A DNA stretch of 64,000 nt from Zoogloea ramigera (GTDB taxonomy: Bacteria; Pseudomonadota; Gammaproteobacteria; Burkholderiales; Rhodocyclaceae), in the NCBI RefSeq assembly GCF_006539865.1, contig NZ_BJNV01000012.1, positions 41,017 through 105,016 of the forward strand. The letters are read 5' to 3'. This document shows, in pieces, positions 7,998 through 15,360 of this stretch; the stretch's first letter is position 1; every line of letters begins with the position of its first letter. Below the pieces are notes generated by a model. It was not told where the DNA came from, did not search any database, and saw nothing but the letters and a program-made list of their open reading frames with translations. Made by a program: the position numbers and the translations under genes.

Positions 7998-8357
7998 TCA
8001 GCTGAAGGAACCCTTGATGCCGGTCAGGCCCGGCGTGCGTAAGCGGATCACGTCCTTGTGCTTCAGACCGTTCTCGGCCAGGGACTTCTCCACGTCCGGC
8101 TGCCAGGGCTGGCCCGACTTCAGCCACTCGACCTTCGACCAGTCGATCTGGGCGAAATCCGGGTGGTAGCCGAAGACGCCCGGCAGCACGCCGGCGATGA
8201 TGTCGCCGAAGCGCATCGCCGGCGGGAACGGGAAGGCGAAGGGGGCGCAGAACAGCAGATGGTCTTCCCAGCCGATGTAGAGCAGTTGGTTGCCGTGGAA
8301 CTTGTCCACGGAGTCTGCGGGGGCAAATTGGTATTCCTTGACGGCAGCTACAGCCAT
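7998..8357 (-). CDS. dmpO: Phenol hydroxylase subunit P4
   Basis: The 119-residue protein starts at the ATG at 8357 (MAVAAVKEYQFAPADS). It is the DmpO/PhhO-type small subunit of the multicomponent phenol hydroxylase, with typical stretches YIGWEDHLLFCAPFAFPFPP and a C-terminal VIRLRTPGL. It forms part of the three-subunit hydroxylase with the dmpL- and dmpN-type proteins. It follows the large subunit gene by 62 bp and keeps the standard operon order. Confidence 0.93.
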   Translation of the reverse strand: MAVAAVKEYQFAPADSVDKFHGNQLLYIGWEDHLLFCAPFAFPFPPAMRFGDIIAGVLPGVFGYHPDFAQIDWSKVEWLKSGQPWQPDVEKSLAENGLKHKDVIRLRTPGLTGIKGSFS

Positions 8358-8419
8358 GTCTTGTCTCCAGTTATTGGCGCACGAACCGCGGGCCGGTGAT
8401 GGGCCCGCGGCCGAGGGCA

Positions 8420-9973
8420 TCAGATGTTCTTGGTGGCCTGACCGTGCCAGGCTTCGAAGTTCTTCTGGTCTTCCGAACCTTCGAAATCGAGGTTGTCGCG
8501 GCCGTGCTCGAGGTGGTAGTACTTCAGCACCGCAGCCAGCGGGTCGAAGCCCTCGACCGTCGGATCGGTGCCCTCGGGGAAGCAGTTGCCCTGGTAGATC
8601 TGGTGCACCGGCAGCCAGGCCTGGACGTACTTCTCGGGCTCGTCTTCGAAGATCTTTTTGCAGTGATCCGAACAGAAGTGGTACTTGTCTTCCTTGTAGT
8701 CGACTTCGCGGTAGCAGATCTTGGTGGGGTCACCCGGCTCGGTGAACACCAGCGGGATCTGGCAGGTCTGGCACAGCATGGGCAGCGTCTTGTTATAGAA
8801 GCGGTTGCCCTTGGCGGCTTGCTCGCGCCAGAACTCGTAGCGCGGGCGGTAGTGCTTGTCGAAGCTGTTCGGGTACTTCGCCGACAGCCAGGCCATTTCG
8901 TCCTCGTCCGGCATCCAGCTGTGGAAGTTGGTGGCGGCACCGTAGTTGTAGAAGGTGCTCCAGGCCTGGTGCGACAGGTGGTCTTTTTCGAGGGCGATCT
9001 GGGCGGCACAGTCGGGCATCTTGATGCCGTAGCGGGCCAGATCCTTGAACAGCGCGCCACCGTTCTGCTCGAAGTAAACCTCCCAGGCCTCCTTCCAGCT
9101 CATCGTGCGCTTGGGCAGCATGTAGTCCATCATCATCGCGACGAGGGTCAGCACGCGGTAGCCGCGCCAGGTCCACTTGTCGATCCAGCGCTGCACGATG
9201 GGCACGTTGGCCGGGTCTTGCTGCAGGATGAACTTGATGACTTCGAGGCCCAGGGTCATGTGGCGGGCTTCGTCGGACTGGGCCGAGAAACCGAAGGTCA
9301 TGGTGCCCATGTCGCCGTTGTAGGCCGCGCCGGAAACGAAGGGCACGAACAGCAGGTTGGTCAGCACGTACTCGAACGAGAAGCCGATCGACACCATGAA
9401 CTCGAACGGGCCGGCGGTGATGGCGTCGTCGAAGAAGCTCTTCGGCACCGACAGGAACCACACGCGGTCGTGGGCATGATGGAAGTCATGCATGCCGTTG
9501 TAGTACTTGTTGTAGTTCGAGACGGCGTGGACCTGGGTCTGGGCGTGACGGATCTCGTCGAGGGACTGCATCAGGCAGGCGACGCGCGGGCCGGGGCCGG
9601 GGAACTGGCGGCCGGCGTGGGCGAAGCCGCGGTGCGCCACATATTCGAGCGGGCTGATGCCGCTGATGAACAGCTTGACGGTGTTCAGGTAGCGGGCGTC
9701 GGTGACGTTGAGGTGGCCGTTGCTCTGGACGTAGGCGTCGAGCACCGAGTAGAGCTTGCGCTCCTTCTCGGACTGGTACTTCCAGTAGGCGTCCATGGTC
9801 AGGCGGAACGGGTCTTCCCACTTGTCCCAGTCGTGGATCTTGATCCCCTCGTAGGCGATGTACGGGTAGATGTCTTCCATCTTCTGGTAAGACGGCTTCC
9901 AGTCGAGGCCGCGCGTCATCACCGCGTAGCGCTCTTTCAGGCCGAGTTTTTTCTTGGCGACTTGCATGTCCAT
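8420..9973 (-). CDS. dmpN: Phenol hydroxylase large (diiron) subunit P3
   Basis: This 517-residue subunit contains the dinuclear iron centre that inserts oxygen into phenol to form catechol. Two E-x-x-H motifs are visible: DEIRHAQTQVH and DEARHMTLGLE. The C-terminal third carries a Cys-rich YHS-like module (CQTCQIPLVFTEPG, then FCSDHCKKIFEDEPEKY), normal for this family. The start at 9973 follows an AAAGGAG ribosome site; a second ATG two codons on is possible. Length agrees with DmpN. It is the fourth gene of the operon. Confidence 0.96.
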   Translation of the reverse strand: MDMQVAKKKLGLKERYAVMTRGLDWKPSYQKMEDIYPYIAYEGIKIHDWDKWEDPFRLTMDAYWKYQSEKERKLYSVLDAYVQSNGHLNVTDARYLNTVKLFISGISPLEYVAHRGFAHAGRQFPGPGPRVACLMQSLDEIRHAQTQVHAVSNYNKYYNGMHDFHHAHDRVWFLSVPKSFFDDAITAGPFEFMVSIGFSFEYVLTNLLFVPFVSGAAYNGDMGTMTFGFSAQSDEARHMTLGLEVIKFILQQDPANVPIVQRWIDKWTWRGYRVLTLVAMMMDYMLPKRTMSWKEAWEVYFEQNGGALFKDLARYGIKMPDCAAQIALEKDHLSHQAWSTFYNYGAATNFHSWMPDEDEMAWLSAKYPNSFDKHYRPRYEFWREQAAKGNRFYNKTLPMLCQTCQIPLVFTEPGDPTKICYREVDYKEDKYHFCSDHCKKIFEDEPEKYVQAWLPVHQIYQGNCFPEGTDPTVEGFDPLAAVLKYYHLEHGRDNLDFEGSEDQKNFEAWHGQATKNI

Positions 9974-9995
9974 TTTTTTGTCTCCTTTGGGGCTC

Positions 9996-10265
9996 TCAGG
10001 CGTTCCAGAAAAGGGTCATTTCGTCATCGGTCTGGTCGAGGTTGCCAGACATGGTGATCATGTGGATCTGCATTTCCTGCAGATCGTAGGGGCGGCCGAT
10101 CAGCTCTTCGATGGTTTCGCGACGCACGACCAGCTTGCCTTCGGCGTCGATCTTGACCATGGCCGGCTGCTCGTTGGCGACGGCATGGGGGTTGTCCTGG
10201 AGGATGGCGTCGACGATCTGACGGGTATCTTCGTTGGTCTGCAGTGCGATGAATACGGTGGACAT
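9996..10265 (-). CDS. dmpM: Phenol hydroxylase effector (coupling) protein P2
   Basis: An 89-residue protein starting at the ATG at 10265 (MSTVFIALQTNEDTR). It matches the cofactor-free DmpM/MmoB-type effector that binds the hydroxylase and couples electron use to oxygenation. The gene begins 10 bp after the stop of the dmpL-type gene and ends 22 bp before the start of dmpN, which is normal operon packing. Conserved features include the central IDAEGKLVVRRETIEELIGR and a C-terminal acidic tail ending MTLFWNA. Confidence 0.92.
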   Translation of the reverse strand: MSTVFIALQTNEDTRQIVDAILQDNPHAVANEQPAMVKIDAEGKLVVRRETIEELIGRPYDLQEMQIHMITMSGNLDQTDDEMTLFWNA

Positions 10266-10275
10266 CAGGATTCCC

Positions 10276-11271
10276 TTACAGAGCCACGCCGGCCTTGGCC
10301 ATGCGGGCGTTAAATTGCTGGACGACTTCACCCACCAGCTCATCGGTACGATCGCCCAGGGCGATGCGGGCCACCGGCACCAGCGCGGCAGCGGCGCGGT
10401 CACGCCACTCGGTGATCCACTTGGTCAGGATGGCCTTGTTTTCGTCGGACTCGGCGGCGGCCGTCTTGACGGTCGCGTCGGCCCACTTCTTGGTTTCGGC
10501 GAACCAGTCGGTCATGAACTGGGTGAGCATGGCCACCGAGGTGCCGCCCTTGGCCGAGAGCACATCGTCGATGATGGTTTCGTACACCAGCGGGTAGAGC
10601 AGGCCGTCAAGCACGACGTTCTGGACGACGAACAGCTCGAACGGGTCCTTGAGCACCATGCTGTCTTCGACGAAACGGCGCAGGCCCTGCCAGGTGTCGT
10701 CTTCCATCCAGGCCGTCTTGGCCTCGTCGAGCACATCGACACCACCCAGCAGCAGGCCGACGCGGGTGAGGTACTGGGCGATGCCCAGCTGGTCCATCGA
10801 GTGGTAGATGTGCGGCTGCGAGAAACCCGTGCCGTAGCCGTACGCGCAGACTGCCGCGTTGTTCATGTTGGAGCCCCAGGCCACGTGACGCAGCGGCACC
10901 AGCAGCTTCAGCACGGTGTCACGCACCTCTTCGGGCAGGTTGGCAGCGAGGCCGCGGCTCTCGACGAAGTCGAAGTTGGCCTCGGCGGTGTCCTGCTGCT
11001 TGGCCCGGGCCATCGTGTAGGCGCCGTAGTAGAACTGGCGCGGATCCTTGAAGGAATACCAGTCGGCCATCTTGATGACCGTGCGTGCACGGTCGTAGAT
11101 CAGGTGATCAGGATCCCAGGTCGGCCGATAGTGGTAGTTGGCTTCCTGCTGCATGTCCAGGGTGCCTTCCTGGTAACGCGTGGCAGGCTTGTCCGCGCCG
11201 ATACGGCGGGCGATGTTGTCGAAGGTGTGCCGCAGCGGCTTGATGGCGATGGTTTGCAGGTCGATTTGCAT
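10276..11271 (-). CDS. dmpL: Phenol hydroxylase subunit P1
   Basis: The 331-residue beta subunit of the hydroxylase has the same ferritin-like fold as the large subunit but lacks its iron ligands. It begins MQIDLQTIAIKPLRHTFDNI, a typical DmpL/PhhL N-terminus, and includes RPTWDPDHLIYDRARTVIKM. It is the second gene of the operon. Length fits DmpL. It presumably assembles with the dmpN and dmpO products as an (alpha-beta-gamma)2 complex, as known for the family. Confidence 0.94.
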   Translation of the reverse strand: MQIDLQTIAIKPLRHTFDNIARRIGADKPATRYQEGTLDMQQEANYHYRPTWDPDHLIYDRARTVIKMADWYSFKDPRQFYYGAYTMARAKQQDTAEANFDFVESRGLAANLPEEVRDTVLKLLVPLRHVAWGSNMNNAAVCAYGYGTGFSQPHIYHSMDQLGIAQYLTRVGLLLGGVDVLDEAKTAWMEDDTWQGLRRFVEDSMVLKDPFELFVVQNVVLDGLLYPLVYETIIDDVLSAKGGTSVAMLTQFMTDWFAETKKWADATVKTAAAESDENKAILTKWITEWRDRAAAALVPVARIALGDRTDELVGEVVQQFNARMAKAGVAL

Positions 11272-11318
11272 CTATTTCTCCTCCTTGTTGTGTCGAATCC
11301 GGGCTTGCGCCGGAGTTG

Positions 11319-11582
11319 TCAGCGAAAGCGCTGGTGGGTCGCCTCGTGCAGCGTCCAGTTGAAGTCTCCATCCCCCTCTTCATCCGGGCGCGTGCCTTCC
11401 AGAAGGACCACCCGGTTCATCCGGCAAAAGTCTTCGTAGGCGGCCTCGGGCAGCAGCATCTCAACGAAGATCGTCGGATCGGAAATGGAAAACTCGAACT
11501 CCACCAACCCGTCCGGTCGCCTTTCAACGAGTCGGACATACTTGCGATTCATGTCTACCGGTTTCTCTGTCGGCTCGCTCAT
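11319..11582 (-). CDS. dmpK: Phenol hydroxylase assembly protein P0
   Basis: An 87-residue protein starting at the ATG at 11582 with an AGAGGAAG ribosome site; an upstream GTG is less likely. Its core (RKYVRLVERRPDGLVEFEFS, then FNWTLHEATHQRF) matches the DmpK family, an accessory protein needed for iron loading or assembly of the hydroxylase rather than catalysis. It is the first gene of the operon. The candidate sigma-54 promoter ends about 40 bp upstream, leaving a leader of about 28 nt. Confidence 0.92.
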   Translation of the reverse strand: MSEPTEKPVDMNRKYVRLVERRPDGLVEFEFSISDPTIFVEMLLPEAAYEDFCRMNRVVLLEGTRPDEEGDGDFNWTLHEATHQRFR

Positions 11583-11621
11583 TACTTCCTCTGTCTGGTC
11601 GGGGAACTGCACCTTTCCTAT

Positions 11622-11637
11622 ATCAAGCGACGTGCCA
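11622..11637 (-). promoter_or_regulatory. Candidate sigma-54 promoter of the phenol hydroxylase operon
   Basis: Minus strand reads TGGCAC, five bases, TTGAT. The -24 element is perfect and the spacing is right, but the -12 element is TTGAT where TTGC(A/T) is usual. Position fits: transcription would start near 11610, 28 bp before the first gene. A DmpR-type activator gene lies nearby. Confidence 0.6.
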
Positions 11638-11684
11638 GGTTCGACAAGAAATTGATTTAGAACAAAAATTTATTTTCCGATAAA

Positions 11685-11699
11685 AATTTTCGAGAAAAA
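11685..11699. promoter_or_regulatory. Shared promoter motif, copy upstream of the phenol hydroxylase operon
   Basis: Reads AAATTTTCGAGAAAA, matching the reverse complement of TTTTCTCGAGATTTT at 13 of 15 positions. It lies about 50-60 bp upstream of the candidate sigma-54 promoter, between it and the possible activator site. Confidence 0.5.
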
Positions 11700-11720
11700 C
11701 CCTGATGCGGGCTCAACCAA

Positions 11721-11737
11721 TTGATGAATTGCTGCAA
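11721..11737. promoter_or_regulatory. Candidate DmpR/XylR-type upstream activator site
   Basis: TTGATGAATTGCTGCAA resembles the palindromic activator sites of XylR/DmpR (TTGATCAATTGATCAA-like) with one extra base. It is about 100 bp upstream of the candidate -24/-12 promoter, a usual distance for enhancer binding. The site is recalled, not searched. Confidence 0.45.
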
Positions 11738-11799
11738 TGCAACTTGATGTTCTGGTTAATAGGCTCATAAGTAGAATTTAGCCCCACCGAATCCGCCCT

Positions 11800-12060
11800 T
11801 GAACAGCACGGACCGCCAGAGACAAGGCCTGCGCAGCGGTTCGCGCTCCGCATCGATGCACACCCCGTCACCTGCTCCATCGCCCCACCGCTCGTACTAC
11901 GCATATTTCATACCTGCCGCCTGCGCGACCACCGGCCTGGCCGACGGGCACCGACGCCCCGCCGTTGCCACAAGTCACCCCGACATCCCTGGAGCGGCGG
12001 GAGAGACGGGGCTTTCCCCGCCAGATATTGGCTCCGGGAGACGGGCGCCCAAGCCGGGCG
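11800..12060. other. Intergenic stretch without a recognisable gene
   Basis: Between the promoter region of the phenol hydroxylase operon and the ferredoxin terminator. Short open frames exist on both strands, but their translations are low-complexity (Arg/Pro/Gly-rich) and have no ribosome sites. I see no gene, tRNA or clear repeat. Confidence 0.6.
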
Positions 12061-12063
12061 CAC

Positions 12064-12094
12064 AAAAAAAGGCCGCCACGAAAACGTGGCGGCC
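12064..12094 (-). terminator. Intrinsic terminator of the ferredoxin gene
   Basis: A perfect 10-bp stem (GGCCGCCACG with CGTGGCGGCC, tetraloop) at 12071-12094. On the minus strand it is followed by seven T. It lies about 95 bp past the ferredoxin stop and isolates that gene from the phenol hydroxylase promoter. Confidence 0.9.
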
Positions 12095-12190
12095 AAAAAA
12101 ACCGGGGAGCCTGACAGGAGGGAGGGATCTGCCAGCTTGATGCTCCCGGTCGCAAAAACTAAAAACCCGAACTGCGCTACAAAAAACCAC

Positions 12191-12535
12191 TCACGGCTTG
12201 GGCAACTTCTCCGGACACGGCCCGGTCACACCTCCGAAGGCCTTGATCATCTTGCCCTGGACTTCCAGCCGGATCTCGCTGCGCGGATAGACCCGGCAGG
12301 CCAGCACGATGCCCTGGGCGATCTCTTCGGCGCTCACATAGGAGCGGCTCATCTTGCGCGCCTCGTACTCGCCGGAAATGATCTGCACCTTGCACACCCC
12401 GCAGCCACCACCACGGCAGCCGACCGGAATGCCCCGCCGGCCCAGGGCCTCCATGCCCCGCAACAAATCCTGATCGGAGGCGCAGAGGTAGGTTTCAGCG
12501 CTGTTTTCGATATGAACCAAAAATTTTTCTGCCAT
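12191..12535 (-). CDS. dmpQ: Plant-type [2Fe-2S] ferredoxin, XylT/DmpQ-like
   Basis: The 114-residue protein starts at the ATG at 12535 behind a GGGGAGGGGAGAA ribosome site. It has the chloroplast-type cluster motif CRGGGCGVCKVQ (C-x4-C-x2-C) and a fourth Cys in VLACRVYPRSE. In XylT/DmpQ systems such a ferredoxin reduces the oxidised iron of catechol 2,3-dioxygenase and so rescues the enzyme from inactivation by substituted catechols. Here the gene is not next to the dioxygenase: it is divergent from the sigma-54 activator and has its own terminator. Two copies of the shared promoter motif lie just upstream. Confidence 0.88.
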   Translation of the reverse strand: MAEKFLVHIENSAETYLCASDQDLLRGMEALGRRGIPVGCRGGGCGVCKVQIISGEYEARKMSRSYVSAEEIAQGIVLACRVYPRSEIRLEVQGKMIKAFGGVTGPCPEKLPKP

Positions 12536-12582
12536 TTCTCCCCTCCCCCCATGCGGACACTCTTGTCGGTGAACCTGCAAGG

Positions 12583-12614
12583 TCGAGATTTCTTCACCGT
12601 TTTCTCGAGATTTT
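12583..12614. promoter_or_regulatory. Shared promoter motif, partial copy and exact copy in the ferredoxin/activator divergent region
   Basis: TTTTCTCGAGATTTT at 12600-12614 is identical to the copy at 4741-4755. A partial copy, TCGAGATTT, lies at 12583-12591. They are 50-80 bp upstream of the ferredoxin start and about 180 bp upstream of the activator start. Confidence 0.6.
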
Positions 12615-12793
12615 GTATTATTATCGTAGTTAAGCAATAACACAAGCTTATTTATTCATAAGCCGAGGCTATGCACTGAGCCCTTCGAAGCGGGTCGGTG
12701 CGCGTGGTATAAAAGCACACAACCGCTGCCCCGGCCGATCTTGCCGGTCATCACAACTTCTACCGAGCAGCGGAGAAGACCGGAGGAGAGAAC

Positions 12794-14467
12794 GTGAGCA
12801 CCACCCGATACCCGCCGGATAGCGACCTGCGCAATCTCGTTCGCTTTTGCGCCGACAAGGGGCTGATCTGGCTCGACGAAAACCGCATGCTCCTGATGCA
12901 CACCGCCGCCCTGTCGGCCCTGCGCAAGGAGCTCATCGACTCGGTAGGCATCGATCAGGCCCGCCGCATACTCACCCGGATGGGCTACGCCTCGGGCACC
13001 CGTGACGCGGAACTCGCCAAAAAGGTGAGGTTCGGGCGCAGCGAGCAGGATGCCTTCGTCGCCGGCCCCCAGCTGCACATGCTCGAAGGCAGCGTGATCG
13101 TCACCCCGGTCAAGATCGAGATGGATGTGCCGAGCGGGCATTTCAGTGGCGAATTCCTGTGGGACAACTCCTACGAAGCCGAAGTCCACGTCCGCGAATA
13201 CGGCCAGACCCACGACTCCGTCTGCTGGATGCAGATCGGCTACGCCTCGGGTTACACCTCGGCCTTCATGGGGCGCTTCATCCTGTTCAAGGAAGTCGAG
13301 TGCGCCGCCACCGGGCGCAACCAGTGCCGCATCGTCGGCAAGCCGGTCGAAGAGTGGCCCGACGCCCACGAACTAACCCCCTACTACGAAGCCGACTCCA
13401 TCCTCAACCACATGCTCGAATTGCGCGGCCAGGTGGACGCCTTGCGCGCCTCCATCGAAGGTAGCCGGCAACCCCAGAACCTCATCGGCTCATCGCCGGG
13501 CTTTCGCCGCGCCTATTCGCTGATCGACAAGGCCGCGGTAACCCAGGTCACCGTCCTGCTGCTGGGAGAGACCGGCGTCGGCAAGGAGCGTTTCGCGCGC
13601 GCCCTCCACGACATGAGCCGACGCTCGGCAAACCCCTTCGTCGCCGTCAACTGCGCCGCCCTGCCCCACGAGCTGATCGAATCCGAGCTCTTCGGCGTCG
13701 AGAAAGGCGCCTTCACTGGCGCCCACGCGTCGCGGATGGGCAAGTTCGAGCGGGCCGAGGGCGGCACCCTCTTCCTCGACGAAGTCGGCGAGCTCCCCCT
13801 CTCCGCCCAGGCCAAGCTGCTGCGCGTTTTGCAGGAGGGCGAGATCGAGCGCCTCGGTGACGAACGGGTCCGCAAGATCAATGTGCGCCTCGTCGCTGCC
13901 ACCAACGTCGACCTGCAGGCCGCCGTCAAGGCCGGGCGTTTCCGCAGCGACCTGTTCTACCGGCTCAACGTTTACCCGGTCACCATCCCGCCCCTGCGCG
14001 AGCGCCTCACCGACATCCCGCCGATGGTCGAGGCGATGCTGCACCGCTTCAGCGCACTCCACGACAAACATGTCGCCGGCGTCACCGACAAGGCCATGCG
14101 CGCCCTCAAGTCTTACGCCTGGCCGGGCAACATCCGCGAACTCGAGAACATCATCGAACGGGGGATCATCCTCACCCCCCAGAACGACTGGATAGAAATC
14201 GAACACCTCTTCGCCGAGAGCTATGACAACGACGACGCCGAGCACTTCGTCGATGCCGCCGGCAGCCTGGCCGACGCCGAGGTCGTGCTCGGCAATCTGT
14301 GCTCCCGGGTGATCGAGTCCGGGGTCGGTCTCGACGCCCTCGAGGAAGCCCTGATCCAGCATGCGGTGCGCGAATCCGGTGGCAACCTGTCGCGCGCGGC
14401 GCGCCTCCTGCGCATCACCCGACCCCAGCTCAACTACCGTCTCAAGAAGCAAAGCAGCGGCCAATGA
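12794..14467 (+). CDS. dmpR: Sigma-54-dependent phenol-responsive activator (DmpR/MopR/PoxR type)
   Basis: 557 residues, GTG start behind GGAGGAGAG. The N-terminal V4R sensor keeps the zinc ligands of MopR at the right spacing (Cys144, Glu167, Cys170, Cys178 here) and the two residues that hold the phenol hydroxyl (His95 and Trp123, equivalent to MopR His106 and Trp134). The AAA+ domain has Walker A GETGVGKE (near 258), the sigma-54 contact GAFTGA (near 306) and Walker [11 protein letters not shown]. The C-terminus is a Fis-type helix-turn-helix ([20 protein letters not shown]). It should activate the phenol hydroxylase operon from the upstream site near 11.73 kb in response to phenol. Domain order and length match DmpR. 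Confidence 0.95.
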   Translation: MSTTRYPPDSDLRNLVRFCADKGLIWLDENRMLLMHTAALSALRKELIDSVGIDQARRILTRMGYASGTRDAELAKKVRFGRSEQDAFVAGPQLHMLEGSVIVTPVKIEMDVPSGHFSGEFLWDNSYEAEVHVREYGQTHDSVCWMQIGYASGYTSAFMGRFILFKEVECAATGRNQCRIVGKPVEEWPDAHELTPYYEADSILNHMLELRGQVDALRASIEGSRQPQNLIGSSPGFRRAYSLIDKAAVTQVTVLLLGETGVGKERFARALHDMSRRSANPFVAVNCAALPHELIESELFGVEKGAFTGAHASRMGKFERAEGGTLFLDEVGELPLSAQAKLLRVLQEGEIERLGDERVRKINVRLVAATNVDLQAAVKAGRFRSDLFYRLNVYPVTIPPLRERLTDIPPMVEAMLHRFSALHDKHVAGVTDKAMRALKSYAWPGNIRELENIIERGIILTPQNDWIEIEHLFAESYDNDDAEHFVDAAGSLADAEVVLGNLCSRVIESGVGLDALEEALIQHAVRESGGNLSRAARLLRITRPQLNYRLKKQSSGQ

Positions 14468-14508
14468 ATCCACTCGGCGGCAAGGGCTGATTGCGGGCCC
14501 GGGCGACT

Positions 14509-14524
14509 GTTGCTGCAGCGCAAC
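14509..14524. promoter_or_regulatory. GTTGC-TGCAGC-GCAAC inverted repeat upstream of the phasin gene
   Basis: A 5-bp inverted repeat with a TGCA centre, about 150 bp before the phasin start. TGC/GCA-rich sites are bound by PhaR-type regulators of PHA granules in related bacteria; the link here is inferred from position and base pattern only. Confidence 0.3.
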
Positions 14525-14673
14525 AATTCGTATTGCACACGTCAAATTTTTGATCTGCAATGCTTCATGCACCAAAGCGGTGTGCTATCTTTTTGAGGTG
14601 AGATATCGATGAGTCGCTGATCGACGTCATCTCTAAACAAACTTCTAAGACCCAAGTGCGGAGGAACGGATAT

Positions 14674-15177
14674 ATGGCAACCAAGAACGAACAGCAACTC
14701 AACGAAATCCAGAAGAAGAACCTCGAAGCCGCCATGCGTCTGGCCCAGCTCTCCATCGAGAACTCCCAGCGCATCATGGAACTGCAGGTTGGCACCGCCA
14801 AGTCCCTGTTTGAAGAGGGCGTCGCCAACGCCAAGGCCCTCTCCTCCGTCAAGGACCCGGCCGAAGCCATGAACCTGCGCACCGCCTACGCCCAGAGCAC
14901 CACCGAGAAGATGCTGTCCTGTGCCCGCGAGATCGCCGAGATCACCGCCAAGACCCAGGCCGAAGTCGGCAAGATGGTCAGCGAGCAGCTCACCGGCGGC
15001 GGCGCCGACATGTTCGAATCGATCCAGAAGATGTTCAAGGGCATGCCCGTCGGCGACCACAACGCCCTCGGCACCATCCAGGGCGCCATGGACACCGCCC
15101 GCGCTGCCTACGAGCAGATGACCAAGGCCTCCACCGAAGCCTTCCAGGCCTTCACCAAGATGGGTGGCAAGAAGTAA
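14674..15177 (+). CDS. phaP: Phasin family protein
   Basis: A 167-residue, mostly helical, amphipathic protein without signal peptide, starting at the ATG at 14674 (MATKNEQQLNEIQKKNLEAA) with a GAGGAACG ribosome site. The helical, Ala/Gln/Lys-rich sequence with MRLAQLSIENSQRIMELQV and a FKGMP-type loop fits the phasin_2 family, which coats polyhydroxyalkanoate granules and controls their size. It is monocistronic: own leader of about 200 bp and a strong terminator after it. Codon choice suggests high expression. Confidence 0.9.
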   Translation: MATKNEQQLNEIQKKNLEAAMRLAQLSIENSQRIMELQVGTAKSLFEEGVANAKALSSVKDPAEAMNLRTAYAQSTTEKMLSCAREIAEITAKTQAEVGKMVSEQLTGGGADMFESIQKMFKGMPVGDHNALGTIQGAMDTARAAYEQMTKASTEAFQAFTKMGGKK

Positions 15178-15200
15178 TCGGGTTTCACCGCTGCTTCAAG

Positions 15201-15227
15201 ACGGCGCCTTCGGGCGCCGTTTTTTTT
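15201..15227 (+). terminator. Intrinsic terminator of the phasin gene
   Basis: ACGGCGCC, TTCG loop, GGCGCCGT, then eight T. A textbook strong rho-independent terminator 24 bp after the stop. Confidence 0.95.
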
Positions 15228-15291
15228 GGTCCGTGCCGTGCGCCATGCCAGCTCGGTAAATCGATCTCGACGGGCGTCCACCGAGCGCCAG

Positions 15292-15309
15292 CCTTAATCA
15301 AACCGTCAC
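15292..15309 (+). promoter_or_regulatory. Possible Pho box upstream of the PhoX gene
   Basis: CCTTAAT, CAAA, CCGTCAC has the 7-4-7 layout of a PhoB site; the second half matches CTGTCAC at six of seven positions, the first half poorly. It lies 52 bp before the PhoX start. Confidence 0.3.
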
Positions 15310-15360
15310 CTGCAGCCCCCATCATCGCGCCCCATTCGAAGCCCACCGGAGATCTGCAGC

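Noticed and set aside
11799..12140. Short plus-strand frame upstream of the ferredoxin terminator
   Set aside because: Low-complexity Arg/Pro/Ser translation, no ribosome site, and it reads through the ferredoxin terminator hairpin.
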